Positions 35,394 to 45,601 of a DNA stretch of 64,000 nucleotides are shown piece after piece (within the stretch, counting starts at the first letter, position 1; each line of letters begins with the position of its first letter). This DNA comes from Raphanus sativus (taxonomy: Eukaryota; Streptophyta; Magnoliopsida; Brassicales; Brassicaceae). The notes beneath the pieces were generated by a model that saw only the letters and a program-made list of their open reading frames with translations, made no database searches and had not been told where the DNA came from. A program made the position numbers and the translations under genes. The stretch covers positions 25,482,638 to 25,546,637 of the forward strand of contig NC_079511.1 of NCBI RefSeq assembly GCF_000801105.2, written 5' to 3'.

Positions 35394-35400
35394 CGCCCCT

Positions 35401-38400
35401 TCAAGATAGAGTGCTCGAAGTAACTCCAATCTTGTTTCTCAGTTCCAAGAATCGCGCACGGGGGAGTGGTTTAGTCCGGGCATCAGCCAGTTGGTCACGG
35501 GTGTTGACATGAGAGACTTTGAGAGCTCCTCGCTGAACTTGCCCGCGTACGAAGTGGTAGTCGATAGCTATGTGTTTCATACGAGAATGAAAGACTGGAT
35601 TTGCGCAGAGAAACGTTGCTCCAACATTATCACATTGAAGTATAGGAGGTGATAGGAGAGGAATACCAAGTTCAGCAAGAACATTGCAAATCCAAGCAAT
35701 CTCCGCTGCTGCATTGGCAAATGCTCTATATTCAGCTTCCGTAGAGGAGCGAGCAACACCATTATGTTTCTTAGAAGCCCAAGAGATAGGATGTTGTCCC
35801 AAATAGATGATATAGGAGTTTGTCGAGACAAAATCATCTGAGTCTCCTGTCCAGTCTGCATCTGAAAACCCATGGAGTACCAGTTTATTCTGAGCCGAGA
35901 AGAAGATACCATGAGTAGGAGTGCCGGCTAGATAGCGCAGTATACGTTTGGCGGCTTGCCAGTGATCTTCAGTGGGTTTATGCATGAACTGAGACAACTT
36001 GTTTATTGCATAAGCAATGTCAAGTCGAGTGAATTGAAGATACTGGAGGCTGCCGATGAGTTTTCTGAACTTGCTAGGGTCTGCAAGTAGTGTGCCGGAG
36101 TTAAGATGCAGCCGTGGAGATGACGCGATTGGTGTGGTGACAGGTTTGGCGTTTGTCATGTCATACTTGTGTAAGAGATCAAGTATGTATTTCCGCTGAT
36201 TGAGATGAAGTCCTTTGTCTGATCGGTGTGCTTTAACTCCTAGGAAGTAGTTCAAATCTTCAGGGTCCTTAACTGAGAATCTCTCTGCAAGTAGATGAAG
36301 AATTCTCTGAATCCCTGATTTAGTGTTCCCAGTAACCAAGATGTCATCTACATAGATGAGTAGGTAGATGGTCTCTTTGCCACGATGGAGAACAAATAGA
36401 GATGTATCCGATAGAAAGTTGAAGAAACCAAGACTGAGAAGAAAGTTTCGAAGCTCCATATACCAGGCACGGGGAGCTTGTTTAAGGCCATATATTGCCT
36501 TCTTGAGTCGACATACATGATCTGGCTTGTCAGTGTCAACAAAACCAGGAGGTTGCTCCATGTAAACCTCATCTGTCAAGGTTCCTTGTAGGAAGGCGTT
36601 GTTGACGTCAAGCTGTTGCACCAGCCACGAGTTGCTGACTGCGACATCAAGTACTAGTCTGAGTGTGGTTGCTTTGATGACTGGGCTGAAGGTTTCAGTG
36701 TAATCTCGACCAAACTCTTGTTTGTATCCTTTAGCAACCAGTCTTGATTTGCAGAGCTTGTGTGTGCCGTTGGAGTAGAACTTGTTCTTATGAAGCCACC
36801 TGCAATCAATAACATGATAATGAGGCTGGCGAGGAACAAGATCAAAAGTTTGATTGCGCGCAAACGCATCCATCTCCGTAGACATCGAACAACGCCATCG
36901 CTTGTCTTTCAGTGCATGTGCGAGTGTCTGAGGTTTAGCAGGGATGAGAGAAGACAGAGCCACCGCATAGTTGTATTTCATGTTTGGTTTACTGATCTGA
37001 TTCTTTCTTCTCGTGAGCATTGGATGGTTATTGATCTGCGCAGGAGGCGGAGACGGTGAGGGCGGTGGTGTTGGTGATGCCGATGATGACGGAGCAGGAG
37101 CTACACTGGTATGAGACGAGGCTGTGTCTGAGTTTGTAGGTGGTGTAGCAAGCGGCATCGACGGCGTTGCAGATACGGTGGCGTCGTTGTTGCTGTTGAG
37201 TGACGATGAAGTTTCCTGCACCTGCAGATGAGAATCCAAGCTGGGCGGTTCCGTTTGTTGTACGAGTGGTGGCTCAGGTACGGGCGTGGGGTTTGGTTGT
37301 GGGTGAGGGATAGTGAAGACAGGAGGCAGATGTGTTGGGTAAGGTGTTTCAGGTGGGGTCGGAGTGGGAGGTTTCAAGATTGAAGGTGTTTTGAAAGGGA
37401 AGACTTTTTCATCAAACCTTACATGTCGAGAGACATTTATGCGACCGGTGTTGGGTTCAAGTATCCGCTTTGGCTTGGTGAGTAGCCTATAAAGACGCAG
37501 GGAGTAGACCTCTCTTCTAGTTTATGAGACGTGTACGGACGTAACCAGGGAAAGCAAAGGCATCCATAGACACGAATTTTGGAGCAGTTTGGCTTGGTTC
37601 CGAAAAGCTTGTGAAAGGGAGAGTCCATCTTTAGGACAGGGGTGGGTAGGCGATTGATGAGGTAGGTAGCAGTAGCAAAGGCATATGTCCAGTAGGAGCG
37701 AGGCATAGTGGCGTGTGTGAGAAGAGAGAGGCCGGTTTCAACAATGTGCCTGTGTTTCCTTTCGGAGATGCCATTGTGTTCTAGGGTATGGGGAGGAGAT
37801 GTTAAGTGACTGATACCAGCTTCTGCTAGAACTGATCGCAGAGCCACAAACTCTCCTCCATTGTCACTGTATAAGGTTCCAATCTTGGTGTTGAAGTGGT
37901 TTTCAACTAAGGCTTTGAAGGTTTTGAAGATTTCTTTGGTTTGGGATTTTTGTTTAAGAGGGTAAAGCCATGTATATCGGCTAAAGTGATCGATGAGTAC
38001 TAGGTAGTACTTGTATCCATCGACAGAGAGAACTGGAGAGCTCCAAAGGTCTATATATATGTATTGTAAGGGACGAGAGGATGTAATAGTGTTTTGAAAG
38101 AAAGACAATTTATGAGTTTTATTGATAGCACAATCTGGGCATAAAGAGTTTTGAGATACATATTGCACACAAGGTAAAAAAAAACTTGAAACAATGGTTT
38201 TAAGAATAGAAGCAGACGGATGTCCTAGGCGGAAATGCCAATTAGACATGGTTATTTTGGGCGGGTTTGAAGCAAAATAGGACTGAAGGGTAGATGGTTT
38301 GGCTGGCTACTCATACAACTCATCATTGGTCTTGCCTTGGATTAACGAAACCCCCGAGCTGAGATCCTTCACCTGAAAGTGAGCAGGGAAAAATTCAACC

Positions 38401-39614
38401 GAAACTCTATTAGCATTACATTGGCGATAGACAGATATGAGGTTCTTCTTAATATTAGGAACACACAAAACATTATTGAGTAACAAGTTTCGAGTGTTAG
38501 AGGGCAGAGAGAGAGAACCAGTGTGAGAGATGGATAAACCCGTTCCATCTCCAATGAGAACCGAGTCTTCGCCATTGTACGCCTGATGAAGAAACAGGTT
38601 GTTGAGGTCACTGGTGAGGTGATATGTGGCGCCAGAGTCCATCAACCATGCATTCATCGGGTTCTGAGAAGCGACCACCATGTTGGCTCTCGGTTGCCAG
38701 GGACGAAATGGCGTCTGAGAAGGACCAGAGGTTTGCTGAGGGAACAACTGAGGGCATCGCTTGGCGCTGTGACCGAACATGCCACAAATCTGACATCGTC
38801 CTTGATAGCCTTTGGATTGACGATTGTCTTGTTTGTAGGCGTTGTTGTACTGCTGCGACTTTCCATTGTTGTTCCAGTTGTGGCTGTTGTTGCCACGGTA
38901 CTGCTGGGTCTGGTGAGACTTGGGTCGCGAGGTAGCCATGTTCGCCGTGACAGGAACGACACTTAACACAGGAGGAGCGAGAGCCAGCAGCTTCGCCTCT
39001 TTGTTGATGAGCTTCTCGTGTATCTCAACGATGAATGGTGAGACTTCTCGACCCTCGAGTTGATCAGCAACGGTTTTGTACTCCTCCGGAAGCCCATCGA
39101 TTATGAACTCGATTTTGTCCTCGTGATCCAGAGGCTTTCCGAGAAGAGCTAGCTGATCGAACCGGCTTGTGAAACCACGCATGTAGTCATCAATGGTCTT
39201 GTCCCCTTTGGTGTAGTGCTTGAGCTGGAGGCGCAACTGCTGAAGGTGTCCACGACTCTGAGTCGCGTAAGTGGAGCTGAGCGATTTCCACACATCAAGG
39301 GACGTCTTCGTGTTAGTGACGAGCGTCTGGATCGAAGGAGAGAGCGTTCCGATAAGACCACTGTAGATGAGACGGTCTTGGCGTCTCCATCTCGTGTAGT
39401 CAGGGTTTGGGGTGGTGACGTTGTCAGCGGTGACGGTTTGCTCCGGTGCGGGAAGGGAGCCGTCAATATAACCAGCAAGGTTATAGCCATCGAGTAGAGC
39501 ATGGATCTGGAGACTCCATGTCATGAAGTTGGTAGAGGTCAGTTTGGTTACATTAACCATGTTGACATTGAAAAGGGTTTTGGTGTCGTCTACAACCTCT
39601 GTCACTGTAGCCAT
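35401..39614 (-). pseudogene. Copia gag-pol polyprotein, two lesions
   Basis: From ATG 39614-39612: gag, zinc knuckle CQICGMFGHSAKRC, protease WLMDSGATYHL, integrase (LGHPS; CPDC; DLWSSP, SDNGGEF and NGISERKHRHIVETG for the acidic triad), reverse transcriptase (LDVNNAFLQGTL, YVDDI) and RNase H (FSDADW, RSSTEAEYRA). The TGA at 35401-35403 overlaps the polypurine region. The frame is broken by a TAG at 38307-38309, where a Trp is expected after DELYE, and by a few missing bases near 37460, after SQSGYL, that shift the frame. All domains are otherwise readable; this copy cannot make a full polyprotein. Confidence 0.9.
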
Positions 39615-39710
39615 GGTGAAGTTAAAAAACAGAGAGAAGAAGACGATGAAAAATGGGGATGGCGGCTAAAGGAAAAAAATATTAGGGTAATCGATATGCT
39701 CTTGATACCA

Positions 39711-39854
39711 TGTAAAGATTGTATTGAGCTTGAGAATAATGTACAATGCTATAGGCCTTATATACAAGAACTTTAGACATAAACTAATTACAACAGTTTC
39801 TTAAAACAGAGGAGCGTGAATATTAACTATAAGATCACAATCATATCTCTAATA
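39711..39854 (-). repeat. 5' LTR of the copia element
   Basis: 144 bp, same ends as the 35250-35393 copy. The primer-binding site lies immediately next to it at about 39698-39710, and the AAAGA duplication follows at 39855-39859. Confidence 0.9.
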
Positions 39855-39859
39855 AAAGA

Positions 39860-42258
39860 CATTCGAACGTTGATTTGATTCAACGGTATTACGTAGCGGT
39901 AATATTTACCGGACGTCTCTTAACGCAGGTGGTGTTCGTCTCTGTTCTCCATCTTCACCAGAAAGAAGAGAGTTTCTCAAAGATAGTGCAGTAAGCATCT
40001 TTTCAAATTCTTTAATTTAGCATGGATTCAAAATAAAATCCGAGCAAAGCGTGGACTTTGCATTTCGACAATGTCGAACAGCCTCGAAACTTCATCACAT
40101 GGAGGATTATTATATGCTGATTGAGATTTCTGTGCTGTTGCATAACATTGGTGGTTCAAGTGTTTAAGAATATCTATTGGTTGTACTCAAATGAATAACT
40201 AAACGTAAAATTATGAGATTAAGTATACTCGGTTTCGCATGTACGTTACCTATTACGTGGTTGCCTGACCTAAGGATAAAAGGTTCGAGTTCAACGTGGC
40301 TTGGGTCATGGGTGGTAAGGTTCAATTAAGTTTGCACGCTGACTCTAAACGCTTTTGCTTCTAAAGTAATCACCTCTTAATATAAGAAATTCTTATTAAG
40401 AATAATCCCTCTTTTACACATTTTCACGAAATGACACTTCTTTTTCATTTAACCAAAACTATATTTGAAGAAGAGATCCGATACTCGTCGGTTTCTTATT
40501 TACACGTGTACATATGAACTTATGAATACAATATCACATGTGTGTAATAACTAATAAGAATACGACTTTTGTTTTCTTAATTGATGTATTTACCAAATTT
40601 TTGTTTTGTTCTCGACCGAAAGTCAAATACAAAAAAACAGGTGTTGATATTTGTTGTATCCATATTCGGTGTGAGGTGTTGTACTTTATAAATGATGTAA
40701 AGGATGGAGATTTTCGTATTAATAGTTAAGAATAAACAAAGCTCGTCAATTATAAGAATAAGAGATGCTCGTCTATACAAATAGTCTAAACAAATATCTA
40801 TATAATTTGGTGTGCGGTCATCAAAGACGAGCTGCTCGGAGTAAGCAGGTCGTCAAAGGCTTCTGGTGTGGTGTGGTTTGATTGACGATCTCCAAGTGTG
40901 GATGCTCGTCTTTAGTAGTGGGGTCTCCTTTTCTGTACTTTTCTGAATGAACTCCAATGACTCTGACACTCTCTATTTATAGCAAAGTACGTTTTATCTT
41001 CTAGCGAAATATCATTTTGTTGCTTGACGGACCGGACATGATTTTGGGCTTAGCTTTTAATGGGCCTGTGGTAAGCCCATCTCCAACAATATTGATGAGT
41101 TGCGACCGTAAGAACACTATATTGTCCGTATATCTATCGAACGGCGATGCCTTTAATCACAAGATTCAGGCATGGCCGTTGATTTATGTAGTAGGTAAAC
41201 GATTCCCACAAGTCACGGAGGCTGAGCCAGACTGTGATTGCTGACCTGGCCGCCAAATGTGACACGTGTCATCTTTAACTCTGTCCAGTTAACGCCACAT
41301 GGTAATTGTGTTTGTTGCAGTGATGGTTTTTATTCGAGAGTTCGTCGGTGTCCTTATCAAAAGGGAAAAATACCTGTAAAAAAGCTAGTATTCATGAAGA
41401 AATCGAAGTTAGCACCTAGAAGCTGAATAAAATTTATCTGAAATTTCCATATTGTCCTTGTCTAACATCATTTGCGATATGTTTTATGCCAAGATTTCAT
41501 ATCTTACTTTTCCAAAACTTATTTACTGAAAATAATATGTATTGTTAGATATACCCTTTTGTCTAAGAGAAAACAAATTGTCAGATTCAAAAATTATGAA
41601 AATACTATTTTAAACAAACTTCGAGAGAAAAACAACTAAACCAAATGAACACAACCACATCCAAAACTAAAAGCTACAATTAAAGATGGGAACTAAGTAA
41701 ATGACACTAAACCAAGTTTTTGTTCAGAAAATCTTCAAAAAAAAAAAAAAAAAAGATGGGAACTAAGTGAAATTTCCAACAACAAAAACCATTGAAATGG
41801 ACTAAATTGTAAAGAGTTATGGTCGAATGGCACGATAGATTTGGAAAGATGTTAATATTCCAAATGTGAAACCTATCATCTTAGATAAATTTGTTTGTAT
41901 TACCAAGTGAAATAAATATTTTATTCATATTTTGAACAATCGGGTTCATCTGATGCTGATAACCAGGTTTTTATTAATTAGTCGGTTGAATTTTTGGTCA
42001 GACACACTATATCCTAAATTATCCAAAAATATATAGCTTAAAAACACTGATTAATACAAATGAGAGGCTCAAACGAGAATCTATCATCTAGCAAATATAG
42101 TTATATTTTTCATGTTTTAAAATTATTTACAAATTAATTGTCGTTTATTCATATATATTTTCTGGTTTTGTGCGGTTAGATTTTCAAAATTTGGTAACTC
42201 CATTTTTAAGTGTTGGTTATTTTTTTTTTTGCTAAACATGTTAATATCATATAAAATG
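39860..42258. other. Intergenic region without a supported gene
   Basis: About 2.4 kb. An isolated B-box-like GGTTCGAGTTC at about 40283 may come from an old SINE. Some GGGCC/GGCCC motifs occur near 41050-41085. The open frames at 41017-41426 are short and have no recognisable domain, and an A-rich run lies at about 41738. Confidence 0.4.
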
Positions 42259-42276
42259 AAAAAAGGAACTTACAAA

Positions 42277-43340
42277 TAATGGAATATACACCGTTAAATC
42301 GGGTTATCAGATTGAACGTGTGTATCCTGATAGGGAACGAGTCTTACCTCAGTTAGGTCCATCTATCACTCCGTTGAAGGTTTATTGTTGGAAAATACGA
42401 TGCCCACCAAAAATGAAGCACTTCCTATGGCAAATGTTGTCTGGAAGTCTACCGGTTATGAAGAACCTTACAGCAAGAAGAATAAAAGGGGATAATAGAT
42501 GCATTAGATGTGGAGATCATGAAGAATCAATCAATCACGTATTTTTTGAATGTCCACGAGCAGCGCAAGTGTGGGCTCTTTCGAGGATTCTATCAAATCT
42601 AATGAATTTTCCTAGCAACTCCTTATTTGCGAACATGGATTATTTATTCTGGCGGGTTCCCCCAGTAATTGATGATCATCATTTTGCCTAGATTTTATGG
42701 TATATTTTGAAGGCACGAAATAATAAGGTTTTTAGCAATCTGGATATTGATCCACGAGAAACTCTTAAGTTAGCCGAAACTGAATCCCGGATATGGTTGG
42801 ATGCACAAAACACCATCAATCAACCACATGTACCAACTACGGCGTTAGTGGAACCACAAATTCCCGCTATCCCAGGTCGTTGGTGTTTCTCAGACGGTTC
42901 ATGGAAGGAAAAAGAAAGATTTCCAGGTCAGAGGTGGTACAGTACACTGGTTGGTTTTGAGGGCCTAATGGGTGCAAGGAATACAAGGACGAGTCTTTCT
43001 CCCCTACATTCAGAGATTGAGGCTCCTATTTGGTCAATGGAACGTATGAGAAATTTAAGACAGTTTAGTGTTACTTTTGCAACGGATTGCTCGCAGTTGG
43101 TGAAGATGGTTTCGGAACCAGATGAATGGCCAGCCTTTGCAAATTACTTGGAAGACATACAAAGTCTAAGGGGGAGTTTTACTGCTTCAGCGGTTGTCCA
43201 TGTACCCAGGACGAATAACAAAAAGGCGGACAGTCAAGCACGCAATGCAAGGAAGCAATCGTCTTACGTCGTTCACATGGATGCAGATCCTCCAGTTTGG
43301 TTCACAGAGTCTATATGAGTCTGTAATGCTGCTGACAAAA
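42277..43340 (+). mobile_element. 5'-truncated LINE, 1.06 kb
   Basis: Flanked by an 18-bp duplication AAAAAAGGAACTTACAAA (42259-42276 and 43341-43358) and ending in an A run. It begins inside the ORF2 tail: NGIYTVKSGYQIE, then the zinc-binding KMKHFLWQ...CIRCGDHEESINHVFFEC, and an RNase H-like domain with FSDGSW, EIEAPIWSM and ATDCSQLV. The frame is open except for TAG 42689-42691, where a Trp is expected. A classic dead-on-arrival copy. Confidence 0.85.
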
Positions 43341-43358
43341 AAAAAAGGAACTTACAAA

Positions 43359-43617
43359 AGTAGCAGTCTTAAGGTAACATACTTCTGCGGCAAAAAAGAA
43401 TAAAAATGAGGAAGTAGTAGTTTTTGTTTACAGAAACTGATTAAAATGACAATTTTAAACTAGCTAGTAAGACAAGAGGTTATTAAACGACCTCTTGTTT
43501 TTCCTGTCCCTAATGATATTATGCACCTCACTATCAATTATCCGGAACGCCGTAATATTTATTACATGTAATAAATAAAGATCAACGAACAATTACCTAA
43601 AATGATATTATGCAACT
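43359..43617. other. Short spacer after the truncated LINE
   Basis: No gene seen; AATGATATTATGCA occurs twice (about 43513 and 43601). Confidence 0.4.
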
Positions 43618-43786
43618 CAGGATCGGCCTTGAAATTTTGGGGACTGTAGACAAGTCAAGAAGGAATTCGATAATTTGGGGGCTGATTTTTTTTTTTACAA
43701 ATTTGGGAGTTTGTTTTCATGTAAATTTTTTTAAAATTTTTGGGGGTTGACGAATGTTTCATCACGTTTGGCTCAGAGCCGACCCT
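43618..43786. mobile_element. hAT-like MITE, 169 bp
   Basis: The ends are near-perfect inverted repeats: CAGGATCGGCCTTGA at the left and, read inward from the right, CAGGGTCGGCTCTGA. The interior is T/G-rich. Flanks TGCAACTC and CGCACCTC are only roughly alike, so the duplication is uncertain. Confidence 0.55.
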
Positions 43787-44259
43787 GCGCACCTCATAGG
43801 TGTTGGTTATTGGAATTTATCTCTTTATATTTTGCTTTACAAACAAATGCCATAAACATGTTATGTTGACGAATTTCCTTTTCCAATCAACGAACGTATT
43901 AGGGTTTTGTATTATTATCAATTCCCTAACCGAGAAAGAAAAAAAGAAATAGAGATTCCTCATCCTTATAAACCAAATAGTCAAATACTAGATTCATCGA
44001 ATAAAAACAATCCCAACCAGATAAAAACACACTTACAATTACAACCCCCACGGTGGATCCCACATCCGACCATTTGCTGATTTTTATGACAATCATAAAT
44101 TTTTATTTATTAGATGTAATAAATATTCCGGGAAGATTATTACCAAGTAATCAAAATTACTGTTATTTGTTTTGGGTAAATCAGCGCGATGATGATGATT
44201 GATAAAAATACCAGAAACTAGTACTCCGCATAGATCATAATGGATTACGACGTTGATCA
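43787..44259. other. AT-rich spacer before the third Helitron
   Basis: No gene or clear element border found. Confidence 0.4.
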
Positions 44260-45253
44260 TCTATACAAGCAGGATTTTATTAGTCTTTTTACTCAAAAAT
44301 GCACTTTTCTTTACTAACATTTCATATTTCATTAAGGGCAATCAAGTAATATTAATGACACATCTATATTGGGTCTTTTTTTGATTCAGCCCACTGCCCA
44401 CATCATATCTCTCTTGGGCTATTTGGGTATGAAGAAAATAAAATTTAATTTTCTAAACATAAATACTCATTAGACCTGGACTTTCGGATACCCATTCGGA
44501 TACGGATCGGTTCTTTTGGATATCAGATTTTTTGGGTTTTGAAATTAAACCCCATTCAGATATTATAAAATTTTGGGTCAGGTTCGAGTCGGGTTCCGGA
44601 TTCGGGTGGGTTCGGTTATCATGCATAAGAACCTAAAAATAATCAAATAACCAAAATATCTAAAACAGATTCGGTTATTTGTACTCAAAGTAACCAAAGT
44701 ATTTGATTCGGTTCAAATTTTTGTATCCAAATTACTCAAAAATAACCAAAAGTGACCAAAAATATCCATTCTATACAGTTTTTTTTTGGTAGATTTTTAT
44801 CCAAACTATCATATTTTATCCAAAAGTACTCAAAAGTATCGAAAATAACTATTATAGTTGACTTATAATATTAGTTTAAAATATTAAAATAATTATAAAT
44901 ATAATTATAACATATATTTTTAGATATATATTCATATTTCAGATATCTTCGGGTACTTATTCGGTTCTCGATTCGGGAACGGTTCTTCGAACATAGTAAT
45001 TTAGAACTCATTCGAATATTTATTCCGGGTCTGATCGGATTCGGAACCCTGTTTTTGGGTCGATTTCGGGTTGGTTCTTCGGGTCCGAATATTGTGATCA
45101 GGCCTATTCTCCTTTAAAATGAAACACGATAAAGAAAGATAAAAAGTTTAAGTTTTTTATAAAAAAATAAATATATGAAAATATGATATTTACTAAATAT
45201 TTATCAATTTAAAAAGAAAATAAAGAAAGATAAAAGCGCGGATCAAAATCTAG
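44260..45253 (+). mobile_element. Non-autonomous Helitron, 1.0 kb
   Basis: Begins TCTATACAAGCAGGATTTTA after A and ends GCGCGGATCAAAATCTAG before T. The interior matches the reverse complement of 31704-32935 over several hundred bases, for example AACATATATTTTTAGATAT. No gene is inside. Confidence 0.65.
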
Positions 45254-45601
45254 TAATCAGCTTATATTCAAAGCCAGTAATCTCCGGTTAACAAAAAGGG
45301 TAATTAAGTAATTTGACATGCTCAGCTCAGTCTCGCTTCGGTTGATGATGAATAAGAACGAACACGAAGAATAGATGGATAGATTCTTTCTCGTTCTAGA
45401 ATGAAAAAGTAGAGACGAAAAAAAACATCTCAATTTCCCTCACAAAAAAAAATTTCTTCAATTTTCTGAATTTTGTTTTTTTTCGGTTTCTAATTTTCAA
45501 AAATTCGTTCTTTTTTTTTTATTTTCTTTAGGGTTTCTAATTTTATATCTAAAAACTGAAACTTTCCGATATCAAATTCAAAAAAGCAGAGAGCTTCATC
45601 A

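Larger units (their letters stand above)
35250..39854 (-). mobile_element. Ty1/copia LTR retrotransposon
   Basis: A complete element of 4605 bp on the minus strand: LTRs at 35250-35393 and 39711-39854, a primer-binding site next to the 5' LTR (TGGTATCAAGAGC, as for initiator Met tRNA), one gag-pol frame, and a polypurine tract. AAAGA flanks both sides (35245-35249 and 39855-39859). Read on the coding strand the LTRs start with TA rather than the usual TG. The coding frame has one nonsense codon and one small deletion. Confidence 0.92.

Noticed and set aside
36760..37059. Plus-strand open frame opposite the copia polymerase gene
   Set aside because: It is antisense to a readable copia coding frame and has no recognisable domain.
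40275..40300. B-box-like GGTTCGAGTTC
   Set aside because: No matching A box at the right distance, no flanking duplication and no tRNA fold; left as possible SINE debris.
41017..41426. Two adjacent open frames after the copia element
   Set aside because: Short, no conserved motif, no supporting splice or promoter pattern that decides a gene.
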